Shown here: in pieces, positions 42,656 through 50,331 of the stretch
How the letters are laid out: every line of letters starts with the position of its first letter
Numbering within the stretch: the stretch's first letter is position 1
From: Acidimicrobiia bacterium
Lineage (GTDB): Bacteria > Actinomycetota > Acidimicrobiia > IMCC26256 > DASPTH01
DNA length: 64,000 nt
Direction: 5' to 3'
Assembly (NCBI GenBank): GCA_040880805.1
Contig: JBBDHW010000043.1
Coordinates: 18,561 to 82,560, forward strand
The notes under the pieces: model-generated
Seen by the model: only the letters and a program-made list of their open reading frames with translations
Told to the model about the DNA's origin: nothing
Database searches by the model: none
Made by a program: the position numbers and the translations under genes

Positions 42656-43272
42656 CGCCCGACGGCGAGCTCGCGTTCCGCACACTGGCGAGGAGCCACT
42701 ACGGCCTGCTCGGCGGGTGGCTCCGGGAGCCTCACGTCGCTCGCTGGTGGATCGGGCCATCCACCCCCGCGGCACTCGAAGCGAAGTACGGCCCGCGCAT
42801 CGACGGCCATGACCCGGCCGAGGTGTTCATCGCCGAAGTCGGCGGGCGGCCGTTCGGGCTGATCCAGCGCTATCGAATCAGTGACTGGCCCGAGTGGTCG
42901 GCCGCGGTCGATGCCGACGACGGCGCCGGCATCGACTATCTGATCGGAGAGCCCGAACGCGTCGGTCGGGGCCTCGGGTCGCGCATGATCCGGGCGTTCG
43001 TACCCACCGTGTTCGAGCGGTACCCCGAGCTCACGCGTGTCGTGGCCGCGCCGCAGCAGGCCAACGTGGCGTCCTGGCGCGCGCTCGAGAAGGCCGGGTT
43101 CGCGCGCATCTGGTCGGGCATGCTCGAGAGCGACGACCCGTCCGATGCGGGCCCGGCATTCGTGTACGCGCGGGAGCGGCTGAGGCGAGCGACCGCGGCG
43201 CAGGTACCCTACGCCGCAGCGAGCCGGGGCCCAGCGGCCCGGCGCCGAAGGCGCCAAGAGCGGGAGAGTTAG
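42652..43272 (+). CDS. GNAT acetyltransferase, AAC(6')-like
   Basis: 206 residues. LARSHYGLLGGWLREPHVAR and WWIGPST resemble the start of the aminoglycoside/lysine acetyltransferase (RimJ/AAC(6')) subgroup, then VFIAEVGGRPFGLIQRYRIS and the acetyl-CoA loop ERVGRGLGSRMIRAF. The tail after about residue 180 is basic low-complexity, encoded by a GC-rich palindromic stretch. It starts on the stop of the SDR gene, so they are co-transcribed. Resistance activity should not be assumed. Confidence 0.8.
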   Translation: MTPDGELAFRTLARSHYGLLGGWLREPHVARWWIGPSTPAALEAKYGPRIDGHDPAEVFIAEVGGRPFGLIQRYRISDWPEWSAAVDADDGAGIDYLIGEPERVGRGLGSRMIRAFVPTVFERYPELTRVVAAPQQANVASWRALEKAGFARIWSGMLESDDPSDAGPAFVYARERLRRATAAQVPYAAASRGPAARRRRRQERES

Positions 43273-44486
43273 CGACCGCGCGCCAGTGCGGCGACGAAAC
43301 GATCGAGCTCTTCTTCGGTGTTGTAGTAGTGGACCGACGCGCGTGCGACGGCGTCGAGGTTGCGCGCGCCGAGGTCGTAGCGCGCAAAGTCGATCGTCGA
43401 GACGGAGATGTTGATGCCGTCGGTGCGCAGGCGCGCCGCAAGCGTGAACGGGTCCTCGTGCTCCACCGTAAAGGTGACGATGCCGCATTGCTCGAGCCCG
43501 CGATCGTGGAGCGTGAGGCCCGGCACGGTGTTCAGTCGTGCGCGGAGCACGTCCCCCAACATCGTGACGCGTTCCGCGATCGCGTTCACGCCGAGGGCGA
43601 GCGCGTAGTCGACCCCCGCGCCGAGGCCGAGTTCGCTCGCCACGCTGTGCTCCCAGGTCTCGAAACGACGCGCGTCGTCGCGGATCTCGATGGCGTCGTC
43701 GCGCACCCAGCGGGCCGCGTGCACGTCGAGGAACGGTGGCTCCAGCCGCTCGATCCACTCGCGCCGCACGTAGAGCAGTCCGGTCCCGCGTGGTCCGCGC
43801 AGGTACTTGCGCCCGGTGGCGGACAGGAAGTCACACCCGAGCACGTCGACGTCGATCGGAAGCTGGCCGGCGGCTTGGCACGCATCGAGCAGGTACGGCA
43901 CTCCCGCGTCGTGTGTCACCGCGCCCACCTCGGCGGCGGGGTTCACGAGCCCGCCTTGCGTGGGGATCCACGAGATCGCTACGAGGCGTGCCCGGTCGTC
44001 CAACATCTCGCGCAGCGCGTCGACCGAAAGCTGGCCGTGCTCGTCGTCGGGGACCACCTCGACGAGCGCGCCCGTCCGGCGTGACGCCTGCAAGAACGCG
44101 ATCACGTTGCTCGCGTACTCGGAGCGTGACGTGAGGATCCGGTCGCCCGGTTCGAATCGCGCCGCCAGCGCGTAGAAGACCATGTCCCACGCGCGCGTCG
44201 CGTTCTCGATCAGCGCGATCTCGTCGGGATCCGCGCCGACGAGTGCAGCGACCGAGCTGTAGACCGCGGCGGACCGCTCGGCGACCGCGTCACCCGCCGC
44301 GTAGCCTCCGATGCGAGCTTCGAGCTCGAGATGCTCGATGACCGTGTCGACCACGATGCGCGGGGGTAGCGACGCGCCCGCGTTGTTGAGGTGGACGACG
44401 TCGCGACAGCCCGGCGTGTCGGCGCGGACGCGCTCGACGTCGATTGTTGTGCTCAGGACGCTGAGACCAGGTTCTTCGCGCGCCAC
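43269..44486 (-). CDS. Class V aminotransferase / cysteine desulfurase-like PLP enzyme
   Basis: About 405 residues. VHLNNAGASLPPRIVVDTVI opens the fold, VAISWIPTQGGLVNPAAEVG and LLDACQAAGQLPIDVDVLGC precede the PLP lysine in SATGRKYLRGPRGTGLLYV. It is nearer the isopenicillin-N-epimerase/CsdA-like group than to SufS, and no SufS-type active-site Cys is obvious. The start is uncertain: GTG at 44486 overlaps the upstream gene by 34 bases; a CTG at 44459, overlapping that gene's stop (CTGA), is an alternative. Confidence 0.82.
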   Translation of the reverse strand: MAREEPGLSVLSTTIDVERVRADTPGCRDVVHLNNAGASLPPRIVVDTVIEHLELEARIGGYAAGDAVAERSAAVYSSVAALVGADPDEIALIENATRAWDMVFYALAARFEPGDRILTSRSEYASNVIAFLQASRRTGALVEVVPDDEHGQLSVDALREMLDDRARLVAISWIPTQGGLVNPAAEVGAVTHDAGVPYLLDACQAAGQLPIDVDVLGCDFLSATGRKYLRGPRGTGLLYVRREWIERLEPPFLDVHAARWVRDDAIEIRDDARRFETWEHSVASELGLGAGVDYALALGVNAIAERVTMLGDVLRARLNTVPGLTLHDRGLEQCGIVTFTVEHEDPFTLAARLRTDGINISVSTIDFARYDLGARNLDAVARASVHYYNTEEELDRFVAALARGR

Positions 44487-45523
44487 TCGGACCAGTCGTC
44501 GGTGAAGTAGCGCACGCGGGTCTTCTTGTACTCCTTGATCGACCACAGGAGCGCGTACTCGTCGACGCCGGTCTCGTCGCGGATCGCCGCGATCGTGGTC
44601 TCGCAGTCCTTGGCGTTCTTGCCATGCACCATCGTGAAGATCGAGTACGGCCAGTCGTCGTAGGTGGGGCGCCGGTAGCAATGGCTCACCAGCGCGAACC
44701 CCGCCATCTTCGGGCCGATCTCCTCGAGCTGGTCCTCGGGCACCGCCCACACGCCCATCGCGTTGGCCTTGAACCCGGCCGAGCGGTGATTCATCACCGC
44801 AGCGAACCGGCGCATGAGCTTGCGCTCCTTGAACGACGACAGCAGGTCGAGCACCGTCGCTTCGTCGCACCCGATCAGCTCGCCGTACGCCCCGAACGGG
44901 CGCTCCACGAGCGGAAGGTCGTCCTGCACCACGCGGACGGCCGCGACCTCGAGCTCCGACAGGTCGGGCGCGTCCATGTGCTCGCGCCGTTCGGGACGCT
45001 CGTGCTCCAGCACCTCGGCCTTGGCGTCGGCCGCGGTGTTTCCCGTCATGTCGAGCTTCACCCCGATCTTGTAGAGCTTCAGCGTGGGAAGCCGGCGCGT
45101 CACGAGCGCGCCAGACTCGCGGTGGAGCACGTCGACATGCTTCTCGAGCGAGTCGCCGGGCGGTACCGCGATCGTGTACCAGAGGTTGTACGCGTGGTTG
45201 CGCTTGTAGTTGTGGCTCACGCCCGGATGGCCGCTGATGACGGCGGCCGCCTCGTCGACGCGCCCAGGGTCGATCTTCGCGGCGACGAGTGCCGAGCCGT
45301 ACCCGAGGGCGCGGGTGTCGAAGATCGCCGAGAGCTGGCGGAGCACGCCGAGCTGTTTGACACGCGCGATTCGCTCGCGAACCGCAGGTTCGTCGATGCC
45401 GAGGCGTTCACCCAGGACCGCGTACGGCCGGGGTTCGAGGGGGAAGTCCCATTGGACCGCGTTGAGCAACTCGCGGTCGAGGTCAACGAGGCGGTCCTCG
45501 CCGGGCGTCGCGGTGGCGGTCAT
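44453..45523 (-). CDS. Fused AhbA/AhbB-like siroheme decarboxylase
   Basis: 356 residues made of two Lrp/AsnC-like halves, each a winged helix plus an alpha/beta domain. The first has GVSHNYKRNHAYNLWYTIAV, the second LVSHCYRRPTYDDWPYSIFT with MVHG. These His/Arg/Tyr signatures are those of AhbA/AhbB and NirD/NirL, which remove acetate carboxyls from siroheme in alternative haem or haem d1 synthesis. It is often labelled as an AsnC regulator, but the tandem signatures argue for the enzyme. No other haem gene is in the window. Confidence 0.75.
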   Translation of the reverse strand: MTATATPGEDRLVDLDRELLNAVQWDFPLEPRPYAVLGERLGIDEPAVRERIARVKQLGVLRQLSAIFDTRALGYGSALVAAKIDPGRVDEAAAVISGHPGVSHNYKRNHAYNLWYTIAVPPGDSLEKHVDVLHRESGALVTRRLPTLKLYKIGVKLDMTGNTAADAKAEVLEHERPERREHMDAPDLSELEVAAVRVVQDDLPLVERPFGAYGELIGCDEATVLDLLSSFKERKLMRRFAAVMNHRSAGFKANAMGVWAVPEDQLEEIGPKMAGFALVSHCYRRPTYDDWPYSIFTMVHGKNAKDCETTIAAIRDETGVDEYALLWSIKEYKKTRVRYFTDDWSEWRAKNLVSAS

Positions 45524-45578
45524 CCCGTCATCGTCGCGCAGCCCGAGCGAAGCGCGGCAATTCAGTCCCCCGCGGAGT

Positions 45579-46844
45579 TCAGTTGTCGGGTGCGACGGGC
45601 GGCGGCCCGGCCGTCAGCGTCGCGGTGGTCGAGTGCTGGACCCGGCCACGGCGGTACCGGATGACGAGCGAGTCGGCGGGTCGGCGTCGCCGCCATTCCG
45701 CCATGAGATCACCCACATCACCCACGCTGTGGCCGCCCGCTCCCGTGATCACGTCGCCCACTTCGAGCTTGGACTCGGCCGCCGGGCTGTCCGGCACCAC
45801 GCCCGTCACCTTTGCCCCGGGACGGTCTCCGGCGTCGACCGCGGTGAGCCCGAGCCAGCCGTGCGTGACCTTCCCGCTCGCTTCGATCTGCTGACGCACG
45901 TCGTCGGCGACGTCGATCGGCACCGCGAGCCCCGGGTCGGGGACGCCGGGTGGCGTGATGAGGATCCCGACGATCCGCCCGTTGGTGTCGAACAGCGCAC
46001 CCCCCGACGTGTCGGGCGCGGTCAAGAGGTTGGCCTGGAGCAACCCCGCGATCGTGGTGCCGATCGTGGTGGGAACCATCCGGTTGAGTCGGGAAATGAC
46101 GTTGATGGCGACAAACGGGTTGTTGCCCTTGGTCATCGCGACGGCGACGACCGGTTCGCCGACGTTTGGAGCCGAATCGGCCAACGGTTGGTACGAGAGA
46201 TCGGCTCCCGAGACTTCGAGGAGCGACAGGTCGGTGTCCGCATCGAAGCCCATGATCTTGGCGGGGAACGTGCGGCCGTCGCTCGTGAAGATGACGACCG
46301 AGCCCGCCCCGATGAGCAGATGTGCAGTGGTGAGGACACGGTTGCTGCTGACCGCGACGCCGGACCAGACCGTGGTGGTGTCGCCGGCAGTGGCGCGAAC
46401 GGTGACGATGCTCGGGCCGCCGGCCTGGCTCACACGCGCAGCAATGGCATAGTCGACTGCGGCGTTCGGGGGGATGATGGCCGGCGGCGGGAGTGGTGAT
46501 CGGTTCCGTTCCCCGAGCGCGCCGAACGCCACGAGGACGAGCAGTGCGGCGGCGACGCCGACCGCCGCCGAGACGAGCCCGATGACCCATTCGCGCGGGC
46601 GCGCCTGCACGGGCGGCAGCGGGTTCGTGACGTACGAGTGCAATTCGCTCGGATGGACCCATGGTCGGTCGAGCGGATCCGGGCGCGGGCCGTTCGGCGT
46701 TTCGTCGCGCTCGGACGCGCCGTCATCGCCCTCCGGACCGGACACCGCGCGGAGTGTACCGACGGCCTTGTCCGCCTTCTTGTCGCCTGTTCTCGCCCTG
46801 GGCGGCCCATCCGTGGCCCTGGGCGGCTCATCGGTGGGTTTCAC
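45579..46844 (-). CDS. Trypsin-like serine protease with PDZ domain, membrane anchored
   Basis: 421 residues: an acidic cytoplasmic N-terminus with WVHPSELHSY, one membrane helix (EWVIGLVSAAVGVAAALLVL), and a protease domain with His in LTTAHLLIG, Asp in DADTDLSLLEV and Ser in APDTSGGALFD. The serine loop reads DTSGG rather than GNSGG. A PDZ domain ends the protein (GVVPDSPAAESKLEVGDVIT). It is a diverged HtrA relative distinct from the gene at 19737. GTG at 46844; divergent from moaE. Confidence 0.85.
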   Translation of the reverse strand: MKPTDEPPRATDGPPRARTGDKKADKAVGTLRAVSGPEGDDGASERDETPNGPRPDPLDRPWVHPSELHSYVTNPLPPVQARPREWVIGLVSAAVGVAAALLVLVAFGALGERNRSPLPPPAIIPPNAAVDYAIAARVSQAGGPSIVTVRATAGDTTTVWSGVAVSSNRVLTTAHLLIGAGSVVIFTSDGRTFPAKIMGFDADTDLSLLEVSGADLSYQPLADSAPNVGEPVVAVAMTKGNNPFVAINVISRLNRMVPTTIGTTIAGLLQANLLTAPDTSGGALFDTNGRIVGILITPPGVPDPGLAVPIDVADDVRQQIEASGKVTHGWLGLTAVDAGDRPGAKVTGVVPDSPAAESKLEVGDVITGAGGHSVGDVGDLMAEWRRRRPADSLVIRYRRGRVQHSTTATLTAGPPPVAPDN

Positions 46845-46850
46845 TACGAT
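46845..46850 (+). promoter_or_regulatory. Candidate -10 (TACGAT) for leaderless moaE mRNA
   Basis: TACGAT is six bases before the GTG at 46857 and no ribosome site intervenes. Confidence 0.42.
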
Positions 46851-46856
46851 GACGCC

Positions 46857-47315
46857 GTGCTCCCACCCGCCGCCGGCGACTGGATCGCCGTGACCGCCGA
46901 GCCGCTGCCCGTCGAGGCGGCCACCGCGTGGGCCACCACGGAGTCGGCCGGCGCGGTCGTGGTGTTCCTCGGGGTGGTGCGCGACCACTCGGAAGGGCGC
47001 GACGGAGTACGCGGCATCACGTACGAGGCCTATCAAGAGGAGGCTGTGCCGCGGCTCGCGGCCGTCGCCGCCGAGGCGCGCCGCCGCTGGCCGGTCATCG
47101 AGCGCCTCGCGTTGCTCCATCGCACGGGCGACCTCGCGCTCTCGGAAGCATCGGTGGCCGTCGTGGCATCCTCACCGCACCGGCCCGAGGCGTTCGAGAT
47201 CGCTCGCTTCTGCATCGACACCCTCAAGCAGACCGTCCCGATCTGGAAGCGAGAGCACTGGGAGGACGGCTCCGACTGGGGCACGGCCTCGCATCCGGTG
47301 CGATCGGTCAACTAG
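46857..47315 (+). CDS. moaE: Molybdopterin synthase catalytic subunit
   Basis: 152 residues. GAVVVFLGVVRDHSEGRDGV, then GITYEAYQEEAVPRLAAVA, and the catalytic basic motif PIWKREHWEDGSDW with the two lysine/arginine positions near the C-terminus. MoaE adds dithiolene sulfur from MoaD to precursor Z. MoaD and other molybdenum cofactor genes are not in the window. A leaderless GTG start is supported by TACGAT six bases upstream; the longer frame to 46638 is antisense to the protease gene. Confidence 0.9.
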   Translation: MLPPAAGDWIAVTAEPLPVEAATAWATTESAGAVVVFLGVVRDHSEGRDGVRGITYEAYQEEAVPRLAAVAAEARRRWPVIERLALLHRTGDLALSEASVAVVASSPHRPEAFEIARFCIDTLKQTVPIWKREHWEDGSDWGTASHPVRSVN

Positions 47316-47324
47316 GAGCGCGTC

Positions 47325-48317
47325 CTGTCTCGCGACCTCGCCATCGACCTCGGTACCGCGAACACCCTTGTGTACGCGCGCGGGCGTGGGATCATCCTGA
47401 ACGAGCCCACCGTCATCGCGATGAACACGCGAACGCACGAAGTGCTCGCGCTCGGGCACGACGCCTGGCAGATGATCGGGCGCACACCGGGCTACATCGT
47501 GGCGGTCCGGCCGCTACGGGGTGGTGCGATCACCGATTTCGAGATCACACAGCGGCTGATTCGCATGCTCTTCCAACGCGCCGGTATCTCGCGCCTGCAA
47601 CGTGCGCGCGTGCTGATCTGCGTACCGTCGGCGATCACGCACGTGGAGCAGCGTGCGGTACTCGAGGCCGCCCGACGCGCCGGTGCGGCGCAGACCTACC
47701 TCATCGAGCAGCCCATGGCCGCCGCGATCGGCGCGTCGCTCCCGATCCACGAACCGCTCGGCAACATGGTCGTCGACATCGGCGGTGGCACCAGCGAGGT
47801 CGCGGTGATCTCGCTCGGCGGCGTGGTCGCCCTGGAGGCGGTTCGCGTGGGGTCGTTCGACATCGACGCCGCGATCCAGAGCTACGTGCGACGAGAGTAC
47901 GGCCTTGCGATCGGTGAGCGCACCGCGGAGGAGGTGAAGCTCGCGATCGGATCGGTGTTCCCTACCGAAGACGAGTACAAGGCCGAGGTGCGCGGCCGCG
48001 ATCTCATGAGCGGCATGCCCAAGACGATCGTGCTCACGCCCGAGGAGATCCGCGACGCGATCGACGAACCCATCCAGGCGATCCTCGGCGCGGTGAAGCA
48101 GGCGCTGGCGCGCACCCCCCCGGAGCTGTCGCAGGACCTCCTCGCCGAGGGCATCCACCTCGTCGGCGGCGGCGCCATGTTGCGCGGCATGGAACTCCGC
48201 ATCGAGCAGGAGACGGCCGTCCCCGCGCAACTGGTGGACCTGCCGCTCGAGACGGTCGTGCTCGGCGCCGGGCGCTGCCTCGAGTCCTTCGACCGTCTGA
48301 AGGACATGTTCATGTAG
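47325..48317 (+). CDS. mreB: Rod-shape-determining actin homologue MreB/Mbl, CTG start
   Basis: 330 residues. Actin-fold motifs: phosphate-1 DLAIDLGTANTLVYARGRG, then CVPSAITHVEQRAV, phosphate-2 VVDIGGGTSEVAVISLGG and adenosine GIHLVGGGAMLRGM. MreB filaments guide lateral wall synthesis. The conserved N-terminus (SRDLAIDLGTANT) lies upstream of any ATG, GTG or TTG; an in-frame stop at 47313 leaves only CTG at 47325, which has AGGAG (47314-47318) six bases before it. A GTG at 47370 would delete the ATP site. Confidence 0.92.
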   Translation: MSRDLAIDLGTANTLVYARGRGIILNEPTVIAMNTRTHEVLALGHDAWQMIGRTPGYIVAVRPLRGGAITDFEITQRLIRMLFQRAGISRLQRARVLICVPSAITHVEQRAVLEAARRAGAAQTYLIEQPMAAAIGASLPIHEPLGNMVVDIGGGTSEVAVISLGGVVALEAVRVGSFDIDAAIQSYVRREYGLAIGERTAEEVKLAIGSVFPTEDEYKAEVRGRDLMSGMPKTIVLTPEEIRDAIDEPIQAILGAVKQALARTPPELSQDLLAEGIHLVGGGAMLRGMELRIEQETAVPAQLVDLPLETVVLGAGRCLESFDRLKDMFM

Positions 48318-48963
48318 GGGCGCTCGATTCGCGCGCGAGATCTTCGGCGGCTTGGCGGACCTGCCAGTCCTTGTCTTCGAGCGCGAGGGTCAGCGCGGCG
48401 TCGACGTCGGGGGTGTCGAACGGCGCGAGTGCGAGCACCGCGCGACGGCGCACGGTGACGCGATCGGAGCACGCGGCGAGCACCGCGGGGAGCCCGGCAG
48501 GATCGCCGAGCGCTCCGAGCGCGGCGACGGCTGCTTCACGTGCGAGCGAGTCGCGATGGGTCTTGACGACGCGTGCCAGCACGGCCACGGCACCGGCGTC
48601 GATCGCGGACTGGCCGAGTTCGCCGAGTGCCCAGGCCGCGGCTTCCACCACCGTGACGTCGCGGTCGTCGAGCAACGGCATGAGCTCCGGAACCATCGCC
48701 GGATTCGTCGCCAGCGCTGGTGCGAGCTCTGCGGCGCGCCGCCGAACCGCCGCCGCCGGGTCCACGACCGAGGCGCGCCACCCTCGCAGCGCGTCGTCTG
48801 CACGGCCTGCCCGCACGAGCGCGCCCAAAGCGGCGGTGCGGACGCGGGGGTCGGGGTCGTCGCTGAGCGCGTGGCCCGCGAGCTCCGCAGCCTCGGCGCG
48901 GAGCGGACCCTGGTGGCCGAGCTCGGCGAGCTCGGCGGCCCGGGCAACGGGCCCGTGTGTCAC
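48310..48963 (-). CDS. HEAT-repeat protein
   Basis: 217 residues built of about six HEAT/PBS-lyase-type helical repeats (DPRVRTAALGALVRAGRADD; VTVVEAAAWALGELGQSAID; DSLAREAAVAALGALGDPAG; WQVRQAAEDLARES). Such solenoids bind other proteins; no enzymatic function is implied. The GTG start overlaps the stop of the small membrane protein gene (GTGA). Its end overlaps the mreB stop by eight bases. Confidence 0.82.
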   Translation of the reverse strand: MTHGPVARAAELAELGHQGPLRAEAAELAGHALSDDPDPRVRTAALGALVRAGRADDALRGWRASVVDPAAAVRRRAAELAPALATNPAMVPELMPLLDDRDVTVVEAAAWALGELGQSAIDAGAVAVLARVVKTHRDSLAREAAVAALGALGDPAGLPAVLAACSDRVTVRRRAVLALAPFDTPDVDAALTLALEDKDWQVRQAAEDLARESSAPT

Positions 48964-49139
48964 TGCAGCTTGCCGTTGATCGCGATCACGAGCCCGCCGA
49001 AGAGCGCGGCGAGGACCATCGCGACGAGCAGACCCGTGAGGAACACCAGTACGCCGGTGCGGACGAGTGCCCAGCCCTTGCGGGCCGTGCGCACGGCGAT
49101 GTTCGTGTTCGGGCGCGCGCTGTAGAAGCCAGGGGGCAT
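48960..49139 (-). CDS. Small membrane protein upstream of the HEAT-repeat gene
   Basis: 59 residues: a polar N-terminus (PPGFYSARPNTNIAVRTARK) and one long membrane helix or hairpin (LVFLTGLLVAMVLAALFGGL, then VIAING). ATG at 49139, stop overlapping the HEAT gene start as GTGA, which supports it as a real coupled gene. No family recognised. Confidence 0.6.
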   Translation of the reverse strand: MPPGFYSARPNTNIAVRTARKGWALVRTGVLVFLTGLLVAMVLAALFGGLVIAINGKLQ

Positions 49140-49196
49140 GGCAGGCTGGGAGTCCGGTGTTCGTGCGATGCATCCACGGTATCGGTTCGGAGTCCG

Positions 49197-50327
49197 ATGA
49201 ACTCAGCAGAAGAACCACCACCCCCGCCGCCGCCCCGGCGGGGCCGCACCATTCTCGCTGTCGCGCTCTCGGTCATCGGCGTGCTCATCGCGGTCGTGCT
49301 GATTGCCGGCTTCCTGATCCACCTCCCGTACGTGATCATCTCGAGCGGATTCGCGACGCCGCTCGACGACAAGGTCATCACCGTCGACGGCGCGCAGACC
49401 TACGACCACCGCGGCAACGTCCTGTTCCTCACCGTGCGCGTCACCACGCACGACCCCACGGTGTGGCGCGTCGTCACGAGCTGGTTCGATCCCGATCGCG
49501 AGGTCGTAAAGCGCACGACGGTGATCGGTTGTCTCTCCGACGCGGAGAACATCGCCGTCAACGCGCAGCTCATGCAACGATCGCAAGACGACGCGAAGAA
49601 CCTTGCGCTCACACATCTCGGATACACGGTCGAGGCGAGCGCGCCCGAGTTCATCGTGGCCGAAGTGTGTCCCGGGTCACCCGCGTACGGCACGTTGCGG
49701 GCGGGTGACAGCCTCCTCGCGATCGACGATCACGCGGTGACGCAACTCGCCGACGTCCGGCCGCTCGTGCAGCAGCATCGTCCCGGAGAGCCCACGAGCG
49801 TCACGTACTCGCGCGGAGGCACCACCGAGACTGCCAAGGTCGTCACCGGTCGGATTGCCAAGGAAGGGCGTGCCTGCGTCACGGCGCCCCGTAGCACGAA
49901 GGGCTCCGCGTGCCTCGGGCTGACGATGGACCCGGAGCCGTTCGTCACCTACCGGTTCCCGATCGACGTGACCATCGACACCCAGAAGGTCGGTGGCCCG
50001 TCGGCAGGGCTCGCCTTCACGCTCGCCATCATCGACGACCTCACTCCCGGCAATCTCACCGGCGGCATGCGAGTCGCCGTTACCGGCACGATCGCGAGTA
50101 ACGGAGCGATCGGTCCGGTGGGTGGCGTCGAACAGAAGGCAATCACCGCGCGGCACAACGGAGTCTCGTTGATGATCGTGCCGAAATCGGAGCTGATGGA
50201 TGCACGCAACGGCGCCGGGAACGTGCGAGTCATCGGCGTCGACACGATCGACGAGGCGCTCGCGGCGCTGCAAAGGGCCGGAGGAGCCCCGGTGCCCCCC
50301 GCGTCGCCGGTCGCGGCGCGATCATGA
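49197..50327 (+). CDS. PDZ-domain Lon-like (S16) membrane protease
   Basis: 376 residues: a Pro-rich start, one membrane helix (ILAVALSVIGVLIAVVLIAG), a PDZ domain (EVCPGSPAYGTLRAGDSLLA) and an S16 domain with Ser in VGGPSAGLAFTLAI and Lys in VGGVEQKAITARH, the Ser-Lys dyad. It has no AAA module, as in YlbL-type proteins. In Mycobacterium the orthologue lies next to UPF0182; here UPF0182 follows after one gene. ATG at 49197. Confidence 0.92.
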   Translation: MNSAEEPPPPPPPRRGRTILAVALSVIGVLIAVVLIAGFLIHLPYVIISSGFATPLDDKVITVDGAQTYDHRGNVLFLTVRVTTHDPTVWRVVTSWFDPDREVVKRTTVIGCLSDAENIAVNAQLMQRSQDDAKNLALTHLGYTVEASAPEFIVAEVCPGSPAYGTLRAGDSLLAIDDHAVTQLADVRPLVQQHRPGEPTSVTYSRGGTTETAKVVTGRIAKEGRACVTAPRSTKGSACLGLTMDPEPFVTYRFPIDVTIDTQKVGGPSAGLAFTLAIIDDLTPGNLTGGMRVAVTGTIASNGAIGPVGGVEQKAITARHNGVSLMIVPKSELMDARNGAGNVRVIGVDTIDEALAALQRAGGAPVPPASPVAARS

Positions 50328-50331
50328 CCGC

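Noticed and set aside
43205-43262. Further REP-like copy at the end of the GNAT gene
   Set aside because: It shares GCGAGCCGGGG, but the second arm and flanks do not match the consensus; kept out of the family.
42652-43272. Aminoglycoside resistance gene
   Set aside because: Only general AAC(6')/RimJ-like similarity is visible; the acceptor cannot be assigned and the context is housekeeping.
44453-45523. Lrp/AsnC transcriptional regulator
   Set aside because: The fold is shared, but tandem halves with SHNYKRNHAYNLW- and SHCYRRP-type signatures point to siroheme decarboxylase.
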